Source: DATMER01 sp040349255 (lineage in GTDB: Bacteria > Acidobacteriota > Thermoanaerobaculia > Multivoradales > UBA5704). From it: a stretch of DNA of 64,000 nt. The stretch spans positions 1 to 64,000 of the forward strand of contig JBEQUE010000100.1 in NCBI GenBank assembly GCA_040349255.1, in the 5' to 3' direction. The notes under the pieces were generated by a model. That model was not told the origin of the DNA and searched no databases. It saw only the letters and a program-made list of their open reading frames with translations. Shown piece after piece: positions 8,380-18,770 of the stretch. Numbering within the stretch: position 1 is the first letter of the stretch; every line of letters starts with the position of its first letter. The translations under genes and the position numbers were made by a program.

Positions 8380-9245
8380 CGCTTCTCGTACGGGATCCCG
8401 AGCGCCCGCGGCGGCCGGGAGCGGCCGATGAAGCCGGCCAGCACCACGATGGTCAGCACATAGGGAACCATCTGGATGAACTCGACCGGGATGTTCACCA
8501 CGCCCTGCATCTGGATCGAGATCGCCTCGGCGAGGCCGAACAGCAGGCAGGCGAGCATGGTCTGAACCGGCCGCCACTTGCCGAAGATCAGCGCGGCCAG
8601 CGCGATGAAGCCGCGGCCGGCGGTCATGTTGCGGGTGAAGAGCGACGACTGGCCGATCGAAAGATACGCGCCGCCGATCGCGGCCAGCATGCCGGAGATC
8701 ACGACCCCCTTGTAGCGCATGGCCAGAACCCGGATGCCCGCGGTGTCCGCCGCTTCCGGGTTCTCGCCCACGGCGCGCAGACGCAGGCCGAACGGCGTGG
8801 CCGACAGCACGTACCAGGTGATCGGCACCATCGCGAAGGCCAGGAGGATCGGCGCCACGGGCATCAGATCCTGCTGCGGGATCTGCGGCGTGGCGCCGGT
8901 CGACTGGAACATCGCGCCGCTCAGCAGCGCCGGCAGGGCCAGGAAGAGGATGTTGATCGCGGTGCCGGTCACCACCTGGTCGGCGCGACACTGGATGCAG
9001 ACGAAGGCGTGGACGAGCGCCACGGCTGCGCCCACCGCGATCGCCGCCAGCAGGCCGATCCACGGGTTGCCTGCGAAGTGCGTGACCACCGCGGCCGTGA
9101 ACGCGCCGGCGAGCATCATCCCTTCGAGGCCGATGTTGATCACTCCCGAGCGCTCGGAGTAGAGGCCGCCGAGCGCCGCGAGCAGCAGCGGCGTCGCGAG
9201 GCGGATCGTCGAGAAGAGGAGCGCGATCTTGAAGATGTCCGCCAT
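8376..9245 (-). CDS. ABC importer permease, BMP/nucleoside type (second permease)
   Basis: 289 residues with about eight or more hydrophobic segments. The start (residues 14-45) contains IRLATPLLLAALGGLYSERS and GVINIGLEGMMLAGAF, the conserved motif of the NupQ/YufQ-type branch of BPD_transp_2 permeases. It pairs with the 351-residue permease directly upstream to form the membrane channel. It is the last gene of a four-gene minus-strand operon (binding protein, ATPase, permease, permease). The substrate is probably a nucleoside or related purine, by family. Confidence 0.9.
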   Translation of the reverse strand: MADIFKIALLFSTIRLATPLLLAALGGLYSERSGVINIGLEGMMLAGAFTAAVVTHFAGNPWIGLLAAIAVGAAVALVHAFVCIQCRADQVVTGTAINILFLALPALLSGAMFQSTGATPQIPQQDLMPVAPILLAFAMVPITWYVLSATPFGLRLRAVGENPEAADTAGIRVLAMRYKGVVISGMLAAIGGAYLSIGQSSLFTRNMTAGRGFIALAALIFGKWRPVQTMLACLLFGLAEAISIQMQGVVNIPVEFIQMVPYVLTIVVLAGFIGRSRPPRALGIPYEKR

Positions 9246-9247
9246 CG

Positions 9248-10303
9248 TCAGACCTTTCGGCTCGCGACCTGGCGGCGGCCTCGGAAGATCGACTCCGCCG
9301 CCACGAACAGGATGATCACCGCCTGCAGCACCAGCACCAGATCCTTGGACACGTGCTCCGTGAAGATGTCCACGAACAGGCCGCCGCGCAGGAACGCCCC
9401 GAAGAGCAGCGCCGCGAGCGCCACGCCGGCCGGATGGTTGCGGCCGAGCAGCGCGACCGCGATGCCCGTGAAGCCGAAGCCGGCCGAGAAGCCGTCGTAA
9501 TAGCGATAGCGGTAGCCGAGCACGTCGTTGATGCCGACCATGCCGGCCAGCGCGCCCGACACCGCCATGGCGAGCACGATCTGGCGGCCGGTCGAGATGC
9601 CGCCGTACTCGGCCGCGGCCGGGTTCGCGCCGGTGGCGCGGATCGCGAAGCCCCAGCGCGTCTTCCAGAGGAAGAGCCAGACCAGCACGCAGGCCGCGAG
9701 CGCGACGAAGAACGCGACGTTCAGCGGGATGCGCTCCGGCAGGCCCGGTATGAATTTCCCGAGCCGCGCGATGCGCGCGCTCTCGCCGATCGGCGCGGTC
9801 TGGAGGATGGCGTCGCCCGCCTCCTTGTAGTGGTACTGCGTGAAATAGCTCGCGAGCGCCACCGCGATGAAGTTCATCATGATGGTGGTGATGACCTCGT
9901 GAGCGCCGAAGCGCGCCCGCAGCACTCCGGGCACCGCGCCCCAGAACCCGCCCATCAGCATGGCCGCCAGGAAGCAGAGCGGCACGAGCGCCAGGGCCGG
10001 CAGGCCGGCGAACGTGATGCCCGCCCAGGCCGCCGCGAAGGCGCCCATGACGAGCTGCCCCTCGGCGCCGATGTTGAGCAGCCCGCAGCGGAAGGCGAGC
10101 GCCACGGCGAGACCGGTGAAGATCAGCGGCGTGGCGTAGAACAGCGTGTAGCCGATGCCGTCCGGCCAGGACAGGGCGCTGCCGATCAGCAACGAATAGG
10201 TTTCGATCGGGGAGTCGCCGAGCAGCAGGATGAAGACCGCGCCGACGACGAACGCCGCGGCCATCGCGAGGAGAGGAAAGATCAGCGGTCGCAGTCGGCT
10301 CAT
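9248..10303 (-). CDS. ABC importer permease, BMP/nucleoside type (first permease)
   Basis: A 351-residue integral membrane protein of the NupP/YufP branch. Seen: the N-terminal hydrophobic anchor (LIFPLLAMAAAFVVGAVF), TPLIFTGLAVALAFRCGLLN followed by IGAEGQLVMGAF, the family's EAA-like coupling region, and AIRATGANPAAAEYGG, which recurs in both permeases of such systems. It is separated from the downstream permease by 2 bp and from the ATPase gene by 13 bp, so the four genes form one transcript. Confidence 0.9.
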   Translation of the reverse strand: MSRLRPLIFPLLAMAAAFVVGAVFILLLGDSPIETYSLLIGSALSWPDGIGYTLFYATPLIFTGLAVALAFRCGLLNIGAEGQLVMGAFAAAWAGITFAGLPALALVPLCFLAAMLMGGFWGAVPGVLRARFGAHEVITTIMMNFIAVALASYFTQYHYKEAGDAILQTAPIGESARIARLGKFIPGLPERIPLNVAFFVALAACVLVWLFLWKTRWGFAIRATGANPAAAEYGGISTGRQIVLAMAVSGALAGMVGINDVLGYRYRYYDGFSAGFGFTGIAVALLGRNHPAGVALAALLFGAFLRGGLFVDIFTEHVSKDLVLVLQAVIILFVAAESIFRGRRQVASRKV

Positions 10304-10316
10304 GAGGGATCGTCGG

Positions 10317-11833
10317 CTAGGCGGCCAGATGCCCGCCGGTCATCAGGAGGCCGATCTTCTCCTGGGGTGTGGTCGCGGGGTCCACCTCGCCGGCCACCTT
10401 GCCGGAGTGGAAGATCAGCAGGCGGTCGGCCAGCGCGGTGACCTCCTCCAACTCGGCGGAGACCAGGAGAATGGCGCAGCCCGCGTCGCGCAGCGCCACG
10501 AGCTGGCGGTGGATGAACTCGATCGCGCCGATGTCCACGCCGCGGGTCGGCTGCGCCACGAGCAGCAGCCGCGGATGGAGGTCGAGCTCGCGCCCGAGGA
10601 TCAGCTTCTGCTGGTTGCCTCCCGACAGCGCGCGCGCCGGCAGGTCCGGGTTCGGCGGCCGGACATCGAAATCCCGGACGATCCTCGCGGCCCGCTCGCG
10701 GACCGCCGGCCGGTCGAACCAGACGCCGCCCGGGCCGGTCGCGGCCGGCGGCCGGTCCTGGACGCCCAGGATTGAGTTCTCGGAGAGGTCGAAGTCGAGC
10801 AGCAGGCCGCGCCGATGGCGGTCCTCGGGCACGTGCGCGATGCCGAGCTTCTTGCGCTCGCCCGCGCCGAGGCCGGCGAGATCCTTGCCGTCGAGCAACA
10901 CCGAGCCGGCGAGGTGCGAGGCCGGGACGAGGCCGGCGAGCGCTTCGATCAGCTCGGTCTGGCCGTTGCCCTCCACGCCGGCGATGCCGACGATCTCGCC
11001 GCGGCGGACCTCGAACGAGACGTTGTCGAGCCGGCGCGAGCCGTCCTCTCCCGTCACGCTCAGACCGCGCACCGCGAGCACGGCGGCGTCCGGTTTCGCG
11101 GGCGCCTTCTCCACCCGCAGCAGCACGTCGCGGCCGACCATCAGGCGGGCCAGCTCGGCGGCGTTCGTGTCGCGGGTGTGGAGCCGGCCGACGACGCGGC
11201 CGTCGCGCATCACCGTGACCTCGTCGGAAAGCGACAGCACCTCGGAGAGCTTGTGCGTGATGATGACGATCGTGGTGCCCTGCTCGCGCAGCCGGCGCAG
11301 GATCGCGAACAGCTCGGTCACTTCCTGGGGCGTGAGCACGGCCGTGGGCTCGTCGAGGATCAGCAGGCGCGCCTGGCGGTAGAGCGCCTTGAGCAGCTCG
11401 ACGCGCTGCTGCTGGCCGACCGAGAGCGTCTCGATCGTGGCGCGCGGATCGACGGCCAGCCCGAGCTGCTCGGACAGGCTCCGCACCCGCGCCTCGGCGC
11501 CCTTGCGGTCGAGCGACAGCGCGCCGCCGGGCTCGGCGCCCAGGACGATGTTCTCGGCGACGGTCATGGTCTCCACGAGCATGAAGTGCTGGTGGACCAT
11601 GCCGATGCCGTGCGCGATCGCCTGCTCGGGCGAGCGGATCTCGGCCACCTTGCCGTCGATCAGGATCTCGCCTTCGTCGGCCGTGTAGAAACCGTAGGCG
11701 ATCCGCATGGCCGTGGACTTGCCGGCGCCGTTCTCGCCGACCACGGCGTGAATCGTGCCGGGCTCCACGCGCAGGCTGACCTGGTTGTTGGCCACCACGT
11801 CGCCGAAGCGCTTGGTGATGTCGCGCAGCTCGA

Positions 11834-11837
<4 letters not shown>
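10317..11837 (-). CDS. ABC importer ATPase with two nucleotide-binding domains (BMP/nucleoside type)
   Basis: 506 residues, two fused ABC domains as in RbsA/NupO. Domain 1 has Walker A GENGAGKS (34-41), signature LSVGQQQRVE and Walker B LLILDEPTAVLTP. Domain 2 has the degenerate loop GVEGNGQTE in place of a canonical Walker A, and signature LSGGNQQKLILGREL; this asymmetry is normal for the family. The ATG overlaps the stop of the binding-protein gene by 4 bp (ATGA). It powers uptake through the two downstream permeases. Confidence 0.94.
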
Positions 11838-12874
<1,037 letters not shown>

Positions 12875-13026
12875 GGCAAGAGCGGAGGCTAACCGAGGCG
12901 GCGGGGAAAGGCAAGGATCGGAGCTGGCCTCAGCCTTGCAACTTCATTTTCCCGGCAGTTTGGCTCGTCCCTCCGAAGCACCTCGGAGTTTCACGAATTT
13001 CTTCTCCCACGATGAGGAGGACAAGC

Positions 13027-13839
13027 ATGCGAGATGACGAGAAGGACCTGAATCGAAGCGCCTCTACCACAGGCACCACGACGACAACCGAGCACCACGA
13101 CGCGAATCCGGACCCGCTGACCGGCGAAGCCGGAGCCCATCCGGTCGGCACCGGCGTCGGCGCCGCGACCGGCGGCACGGTCGGAGCGGTGATCGGCGGC
13201 GCGGTCGGCGGCCCGCTGGGCGCCATGGTCGGAGCCGCCGTCGGCGGCGTGGCCGGCGGCCTCGCCGGCAAGGGGATCTCCGAGTCGGTCAACCCGACCG
13301 AGGAGGACGCCTTCTGGCGCGACCACTACAGCACCCGGCCCTACTCTTCGGGCCGCACCTACGAGGACCTCCAGCCCGCCTACCGCTATGGCTGGGAGGC
13401 CCGCACGCGCCACGAGGACCGCAACTGGAGCGACGTCGAGACCGATCTCGGCCGCGAGTGGAACGAGCGGCACGCCGGCTCCAACCTGTCCTGGGACAAC
13501 GCCCGCAACGCCACCCAGGACGCCTGGAACCGCGTCGACGCGCGGCACCGCTTCAACACCCAGGAAGACAACTACTGGCGCAACAATTACTCCACCAAGC
13601 CCTATGCCTCGGGCCGCAAGTACGAGGACCTTCAGCCGGCCTACCGCTACGGCTATGAGTCGCGCTACCTGAACCGCGACCGCGACTGGAACAGCGCCGA
13701 GAACGACCTCGAGCGCGGCTGGGAGAAGGCCAAGGGCGCGACCCGCAGCACCTGGCATGAGGCCAAGGACGCCGTCAAGGACGGATGGCACCACGTCGAG
13801 CGGGCCCTCCCGGGCGACGCCGACCGCGACGGCCGGTAG
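13027..13839 (+). CDS. Glycine-zipper protein with two YEDLQPAYRYG repeats
   Basis: 270 residues; no function can be named. Residues 41-82 form a glycine zipper (GTGVGAATGGTVGAVIGG and on), typical of membrane-inserting or membrane-associated stress proteins. Two tandem repeats of about 80 residues follow (92-172 and 179-258), each with W-R-x-x-Y-S-T-(R/K)-P-Y, then YEDLQPAYRYG and a Trp/charge-rich helix. No signal peptide. ATG 13027 was chosen because AGGAGG (13015-13020) is 6 bp away; the in-frame ATG at 13012 overlaps that site. A 54-bp palindromic repeat begins 2 bp after the stop. Confidence 0.75.
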   Translation: MRDDEKDLNRSASTTGTTTTTEHHDANPDPLTGEAGAHPVGTGVGAATGGTVGAVIGGAVGGPLGAMVGAAVGGVAGGLAGKGISESVNPTEEDAFWRDHYSTRPYSSGRTYEDLQPAYRYGWEARTRHEDRNWSDVETDLGREWNERHAGSNLSWDNARNATQDAWNRVDARHRFNTQEDNYWRNNYSTKPYASGRKYEDLQPAYRYGYESRYLNRDRDWNSAENDLERGWEKAKGATRSTWHEAKDAVKDGWHHVERALPGDADRDGR

Positions 13840-13841
13840 GG

Positions 13842-13895
13842 TTGATCCCGTTCCCTCACCCCCCTGCCCCCCTCTCCCGTGCCGGGAGAGGGGGG
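13842..13895. repeat. 54-bp palindromic repeat, copy 1 (divergent copy)
   Basis: It begins TTGATCCCGT, like copies at 20154 and 53186, and ends in a perfect 13-bp hairpin (13867-13879 with 13883-13895, loop TGC). It starts 2 bp after a stop codon. The C/G-rich body differs in detail from the other two copies. It could also act as a transcription terminator, but no T-run follows. Confidence 0.75.
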
Positions 13896-13900
13896 TTCTG

Positions 13901-13984
13901 AAGGACCCAAAGGACAGTCAGGGACTTCAGGGACCAAAGGCTTCGGTCCTTGAGGTCCCTGCAGTCCCTTGGGTCCTTTGTCCT
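13901..13984. repeat. Long imperfect inverted repeat of AAGGACC/GGTCCTT words
   Basis: The left half (AAGGACCCAAAGGACAG, 13901-13917) and the right half (ending TTGGGTCCTTTGTCCT, 13969-13984) are largely complementary, with AGGGAC/GTCCCT words between. The right-arm word recurs at 25267-25286, so this is probably an interspersed element. The helicase gene's -10 box begins 10 bp after it. Confidence 0.55.
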
Positions 13985-13993
13985 ACCTTTCGC

Positions 13994-13999
13994 TATACT
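13994..13999 (+). promoter_or_regulatory. -10 box (TATACT) for a leaderless helicase mRNA
   Basis: TATACT lies 10 bp upstream of ATG 14010, so transcription would start within a few bases of the start codon. No ribosome-binding site precedes the ATG, consistent with leaderless translation. Confidence 0.5.
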
Positions 14000-14009
14000 T
14001 ACGCCCTGT

Positions 14010-16430
14010 ATGGCGCCGCGATTCGATCCCGAGGCCCTGACGATCGACCTGTCGGTGGCCGACCTCCTCGAGAGCCCGTTGCGCAGTCTCGGTTTCTCCA
14101 GCCGCGGCGGCTACGAGCGGATGTGGCTCGGGCAGGCCATCCATGGGAAGTATCAGGAGGAGGCTCTCACTCGCGATCCCTCCTACCGCCGCGAGGTCGT
14201 GGTCGCCTGCGACTTCGAGCACCGCGGCTGGACCGTTCGCGTCCATGGCCGGCTCGACGGCCTGCGCCGCGATCCGGACGGCTCGCTCATCGTCGAGGAG
14301 ATCAAGTCGGTGCGCCGCGGCGGCGCGCTGCCGCCGTCGGTGCGCGAGATGTATCAGCGCCAGGCGCTCCTCTACGCCTGGATCCTCGGCCGGACCACCG
14401 CAGACGCGCCGGTCCGCGCCGAGCTCGTCCTGATCTCGATCGGCAGCGACGACGTCGAGCGCGAGCTCCTGGAACTGGACCTCCAAGCCCTGGACATCGC
14501 CGTCCGCCGGCGGCTCAACTCGCTGATCTATGGCTGGGAGGCCGAGCGCCAGCGGTCCGCGGAGCGCAAGGCCGCGGCCGAGCGCCTCCGCTTCCCCTAC
14601 CCCGAGACGCGGCCGGGCCAGGAGCTGATCCTCGCCGCGGTCGAGACCGCGGTGGCCAACCGCGAGCACCTCCTGCTCCAGGCGGCCACCGGCATCGGCA
14701 AGACCGTGGCCGCGCTCTACCCCGCCCTGCGCTACTGCCTGGCGACCGACAAGCGGCTCTTCGTGCTGACCGCGAAGACCACGCAGCAGGAGATGGCCAC
14801 CGCCGTCCTGAACCTCCTGAACCAGGACGCGGCGTTCCGCTCGCTGCGCCTGCGGGCCAAGGCCAAGATGTGCGCCAACGACCAGATCCTCTGCCACGAG
14901 GAATACTGCCGCTACGCCAGGGACTACGGCCTCAAGCTCGCCACCACCGGCCTCCTCGGAAGGCTCTACGACTCCTACCCGTCGCTCGACCCCGACACCG
15001 TGTTCCAGGCCGCGCGGGCGGACGAGGTCTGCCCGTTCGAGGTCAGCCTGGAGATGAGCGGACGCGTCCAGGTCACGATCTGCGACTACAACTACGCCTT
15101 CGACCCCTACGTGGCCCTGACCGCCTTCGGCCCGGAGCAGGACCTCTCGGACACCGTGCTGGTCATCGACGAGGTGCACAACCTCGTGGACCGGGGCCGC
15201 GGCTACTACAGCCCGGAGCTTTCGGCCTCGGCCGCGCGCCGGGCCGCCGAGGGGATCGGCCGCTGGGGCCAGTCCATCCACTTCCGCATCGAGAACCTCT
15301 GCCTCAAGCTGGCCCACTTCATCGAGAGCACCGTCGAGGACGCGCTGGAGGAGGGGCCGGGAGGCGACCGGGCGGTCGAGTACCCGATGCCGGAGGACCG
15401 CTTCTGGCGTCTCCGCCCGGACCTCGACGCCGCGTTCATCGACTACCTGGAGCACCAGAAGGAGACGAAGACGTTCCAGCCCGAGGACCCGTTCGTGGCC
15501 CTCTATTTCGACTTCCTCCGCTTCCTGAACGGCCTCGCGGTCTCCGACGAGGCGTTCAGCCACTACGCCGAGGTGCGCCGGGGAGACGCGCGGCTCAAGA
15601 TCCTCTGCAAGGACCCGAGCCGCTTCCTGGGGTCGGTGCTCTCCCGCACGCACGCGGCGGTCGGCCTGTCGGCCACCCTCTCGCCGCCGGAGTTCTACAG
15701 CGGCCTGCTGGGTTTCGAAGCGGGCCGCACCGCCTTCGTGGAGATCCCGAACCCGTTCCCGGCCGAGAACCGGCGCGTGGTGATCGACGCCACGGTGGCG
15801 ACCACGTGGAAAGAGCGGCCGTCGAACTACGAGCGCATCGCGGACCGCCTCTCGGCCTTCGCGGACTCGGTGCCCGGCAACTGCCTGGCGCTCTTTCCGA
15901 GCTACGCCTTCCTTTCGGAGGTGACCGGCCGCCTCCGCCTGCGCGGCAAGCGGGTCCTGATCCAGCGGCCGACCGACAGCGACAAGGAGCGCGAGCTCAT
16001 CCTCCAGACCCTGCGCTCGGCGGTCTTCGGAGATGTCCTCCTGGTGGCCGTGGCGGGCGGCGTGTTCGCGGAAGGCGTGGACTATCCCGGCGAGGTCCTG
16101 AAGGCCGTGGCCGTCGTGGGTCCCTGCCTGCCGGCGCTCACCCTGGAGCAGGAGCTCCTCAAGACCTACTACCAGGAGCGCTTCGACCGCGGGTTCGAGT
16201 ATTCCTTCGTGGTGCCCGGCATGACGAGGGTCGTGCAGGCCGCGGGCCGCCTGATCCGCTCGCCGCACGACACCGGCGTGATCGCGCTCTTCGACCAGCG
16301 GTTCCTGTCCGCCCCCTACCGCCACTATCTGCCGCCCGACTGGCTGCCCGACGAAGGCGCGGGAGCCCTGGTCGGAGATCCCGCCGAGGTGGCCGAGGAG
16401 TTCTTCCGGGTCCTGAGCCTCAAGGAGTAG
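14010..16430 (+). CDS. DinG/XPD-type DNA helicase fused to an N-terminal PD-(D/E)XK nuclease
   Basis: 806 residues. N-terminal nuclease-like domain: GRLDG (D83) and IVEEIKS (E97, K99) give the D...ExK site. Helicase: ATGIGKT (226-232, Walker A), a DEVH box near 387, and later motifs VGLSATL and RVVQAAGRLIRS. Four cysteines (C288, C295, C300, C341) lie between Walker A and DEVH, as in the iron-sulphur cluster of XPD/DinG. Such fusions are thought to process damaged or foreign DNA; the actual role is unknown. The start was placed at ATG 14010, where recognisable protein begins. It stands alone, flanked by repeats. Confidence 0.88.
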   Translation: MAPRFDPEALTIDLSVADLLESPLRSLGFSSRGGYERMWLGQAIHGKYQEEALTRDPSYRREVVVACDFEHRGWTVRVHGRLDGLRRDPDGSLIVEEIKSVRRGGALPPSVREMYQRQALLYAWILGRTTADAPVRAELVLISIGSDDVERELLELDLQALDIAVRRRLNSLIYGWEAERQRSAERKAAAERLRFPYPETRPGQELILAAVETAVANREHLLLQAATGIGKTVAALYPALRYCLATDKRLFVLTAKTTQQEMATAVLNLLNQDAAFRSLRLRAKAKMCANDQILCHEEYCRYARDYGLKLATTGLLGRLYDSYPSLDPDTVFQAARADEVCPFEVSLEMSGRVQVTICDYNYAFDPYVALTAFGPEQDLSDTVLVIDEVHNLVDRGRGYYSPELSASAARRAAEGIGRWGQSIHFRIENLCLKLAHFIESTVEDALEEGPGGDRAVEYPMPEDRFWRLRPDLDAAFIDYLEHQKETKTFQPEDPFVALYFDFLRFLNGLAVSDEAFSHYAEVRRGDARLKILCKDPSRFLGSVLSRTHAAVGLSATLSPPEFYSGLLGFEAGRTAFVEIPNPFPAENRRVVIDATVATTWKERPSNYERIADRLSAFADSVPGNCLALFPSYAFLSEVTGRLRLRGKRVLIQRPTDSDKERELILQTLRSAVFGDVLLVAVAGGVFAEGVDYPGEVLKAVAVVGPCLPALTLEQELLKTYYQERFDRGFEYSFVVPGMTRVVQAAGRLIRSPHDTGVIALFDQRFLSAPYRHYLPPDWLPDEGAGALVGDPAEVAEEFFRVLSLKE

Positions 16431-16476
16431 AGGCGGCACGGCTCCTGCACCGGAATCGGGGTGAAAGGAGGCAACC

Positions 16477-16815
16477 GTGCCTGCAACCACAACCACGAAT
16501 TCTCTCGTCGGCCGGACCTTCCGGTGGACCTTCGAGGACGGCCCCACGGCGGGTGGGACCTACGAGCACACGTTCGACGCCGACGGCAGCGTCTCGTTCC
16601 GCAAGCTGGGTGGTGACAAGGAAGGCAAGCCGACGCGCGAGAAGAAGTACGCCTCGTTCGAGGTCGCGCCCGAGGTCCAGCTCGTGTCCTATCTGGCCGA
16701 GTCCGGCTACACCCTGACGGTCGCGATGAACCTCGAAACGAACCGGATCTACGGCTTCGCCTCCAACGACAAGGAGTGGCATCCGGTCTCGGGCCGGCTG
16801 GAGGTCGTGGAGTAG
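16477..16815 (+). CDS. MoaF-like small beta-barrel protein
   Basis: A 112-residue cytosolic protein with no signal peptide. LVGRTFRWTFEDGPTAGGTY at the start and YASFEVAPEVQLVSYLAE in the middle resemble MoaF-type lipocalin-like domains. Despite the name, no link to molybdenum cofactor is evident here and no mo genes are nearby. GTG start at 16477 with AAGGAGG about 6 bp upstream. It may be cotranscribed with the small membrane gene that follows after 26 bp, though that gene has its own -10 box. Confidence 0.65.
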   Translation: MPATTTTNSLVGRTFRWTFEDGPTAGGTYEHTFDADGSVSFRKLGGDKEGKPTREKKYASFEVAPEVQLVSYLAESGYTLTVAMNLETNRIYGFASNDKEWHPVSGRLEVVE

Positions 16816-16841
16816 CGTCCCCCTCGATATAGACTGGCGGC

Positions 16842-17204
16842 ATGATCAACATCGCCGCCCAAGTCGCCGTCCTGGTGGTCGCGCTGCTGCACCTCTATTT
16901 CCTGGCGCTCGAGATGTTCCTGTGGAACAAGCCCCTGGGCCGGAAGATCTTCCGGCTCACGCCCGAGTTCGCGCAGCAGTCCGCCGGTCTGGCCGCGAAC
17001 CAGGGGCTCTACAACGGCTTCCTGGCCGCGGGCCTGGTGTGGTCCGTGGTCGCGGGCGCGATGAGCTTCCCGCTCAAGCTCTTCTTCCTCTCCTGCGTGA
17101 TCGTCGCCGGCGTCTTCGGCGCGGTCACGGTGAACCGGAGAATCCTGCTGATCCAGGCCCTGCCGGCGCTCGTCGCGATGATCCTGGTGCACCTGGCGCG
17201 ATAG
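16842..17204 (+). CDS. DUF1304 family membrane protein
   Basis: 120 residues with four hydrophobic helices. The segment HLYFLALEMFLWNKPLGRKI, then FGLT-like FRLTPEFA and ANQGLYNGFLAAGL, matches the DUF1304 family of small inner-membrane proteins of unknown function. TATAGA (16828-16833) sits 8 bp before the ATG and no ribosome site is present, so a leaderless transcript is likely. The stop is 2 bp from the convergent M48 protease gene. Confidence 0.85.
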   Translation: MINIAAQVAVLVVALLHLYFLALEMFLWNKPLGRKIFRLTPEFAQQSAGLAANQGLYNGFLAAGLVWSVVAGAMSFPLKLFFLSCVIVAGVFGAVTVNRRILLIQALPALVAMILVHLAR

Positions 17205-17206
17205 CG

Positions 17207-18661
17207 TCAGGGCACAGTCACCACGCGCTTCGCGATCTGGCCCTTCCTCAGCGTGCCGCCGGGCTCGACGTGGTTGATCAGCGCCACGGTCTCCAGCGGC
17301 ACGTCCGAGGGATAGCGCTTCGCGAAGCTCTCGACCGTCATGTCGCTGTCGAGCCGGACGATCCGGATCTTGTACGGCCGGGTCTGCAGAGCCTTGGGGT
17401 CGTCCAGCTTGGAGAAACTGGCGATCGTTTCCTCCAGGGTCTCCTGAAGGTCGTTCCAGCCGGCGGTCTCCGACAGGGCGAGGACCTGGAACACGCTTTC
17501 GCCGTGCTCGACGAAGGCGACGGTGCCGCGCAGATCGCTGTCCTCGTCCTTGAACTCGAAGCGGCTCCAGGACGCGGGCAGGCCGTGGACCTTCTTCTCC
17601 CAGCTCTTGCCGCGCGTGAGGCCGGCCTCGGAGAAGAACGCCTCCCCGGCTTCGTCGCGGGTATCCTTGTCGGACGTCGAGACCTGGACCATCGCCTTGC
17701 CGTCCGGCTCGGCCGCGGTGACCGCGGCCTTCTGGTTGGAGGTGTCCCAGCCCTCGGGGAAGTCGATGCGGAAGCGCAGATCGGGATGGAGGAAGGCGTT
17801 GCCCTGGAAGTAGCCTTCCCGGGGATTGGAGCCGAAGGTCATGCCGTCCAGCCGCTGCAGGTAGCTGTCGCGTTCGACCTTTGCATTCGAGAAGTCGCCG
17901 TCGAGCGCCGCCACCTCCTCCTCAATGCGCTTGCCGCGCACGCCGGGGTCCGGGTGGGTCGAGAGCCAGTTCGGCAGGCGGCCCACGCCCTCCACCTTGG
18001 AGACGGCATCCAGAACGTGAAAGACCTCGGGCATCTGGCGCGGGTCGTAGCCGGTGCGGACCGAGTAGCGCAGACCGAGGTCGTCGGCCTGGCGCTCGTC
18101 GTCGCGGCTGTACTTGAGGAAGACGAGGCCCAGGCCGATCTCGCCGAGGAACGCCAGGTCCGCCAGGTCGTCGTCCAGGACCGCGGCCACGCCCAGGCCG
18201 ACGGAGGCGAGGATCTGCTTGCTCATCTGGTTGACGCCGTGTCGCGCCGTGACGTGGCCGGCCTCGTGGCCGAGGACGGCGACCAGCTCGGCCTCGGAGC
18301 CGAGGTGGGTCATGAGGCCGCGGGTCACATAGACGAAGCCACCGGGCAGCGCGAAAGCGTTGACCGCCGGGTCGTCCAGGATCTTGAAGCTCCAGGGGAG
18401 GTTCGGGCGCTCGGAGGCCTCGGCGATCTCCATGCCGAGATCGTGGACGTAGTCCTGGAGCAGCGGGTCGTCGTAGAGGCCCACGGTGTCGACGATCTCG
18501 GCGTCGGCCTCCCTGCCCATCTCGATCTCCGACGCCTCGCCGAAGAAGTTGAGCTGGTTCCTGCCGGTGGCCGGGTTGACCGAGCAGCCGCCCACCAGGC
18601 CACCCAGTACGAGCGTCGAGGACATCAGGAACGCGATCGAAGCGCGCAGGCGACGGATCAT
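17207..18661 (-). CDS. M48-family metalloprotease lipoprotein (BepA/LoiP-like)
   Basis: 484 residues. Signal peptide with a probable lipobox ending at Cys26 (LVGGC). Zinc protease motif HEAGH (132-136), with a third-ligand Glu probably in DERQADDLG. The conserved SEAELVAVLGHEAGHV context and GGFVYVTRG support the M48 family, which works in outer-membrane protein quality control. The last 45 residues (SFAKRYPSDVPLETVALINH and on) look like a LysM-type wall-binding module, also seen in related proteases. The ATG has a GGAGG site upstream. Anchoring in the outer or inner membrane cannot be told from the sequence. Confidence 0.88.
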   Translation of the reverse strand: MIRRLRASIAFLMSSTLVLGGLVGGCSVNPATGRNQLNFFGEASEIEMGREADAEIVDTVGLYDDPLLQDYVHDLGMEIAEASERPNLPWSFKILDDPAVNAFALPGGFVYVTRGLMTHLGSEAELVAVLGHEAGHVTARHGVNQMSKQILASVGLGVAAVLDDDLADLAFLGEIGLGLVFLKYSRDDERQADDLGLRYSVRTGYDPRQMPEVFHVLDAVSKVEGVGRLPNWLSTHPDPGVRGKRIEEEVAALDGDFSNAKVERDSYLQRLDGMTFGSNPREGYFQGNAFLHPDLRFRIDFPEGWDTSNQKAAVTAAEPDGKAMVQVSTSDKDTRDEAGEAFFSEAGLTRGKSWEKKVHGLPASWSRFEFKDEDSDLRGTVAFVEHGESVFQVLALSETAGWNDLQETLEETIASFSKLDDPKALQTRPYKIRIVRLDSDMTVESFAKRYPSDVPLETVALINHVEPGGTLRKGQIAKRVVTVP

Positions 18662-18770
18662 CGTGGGACCTCCAGGGTTCGTTCCCGACAGTTTACTCCC
18701 TCCTGGTACATACCTTGCTCAGCTTTCCGCCAGGGTGCGCCCGCAGGAGGCTCCCGGAAAGGTGGACGGC

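Noticed and set aside
10369..11382. Plus-strand frame opposite the ABC ATPase gene
   Set aside because: Ser/Arg-rich antisense product; the minus strand has complete ABC motifs.
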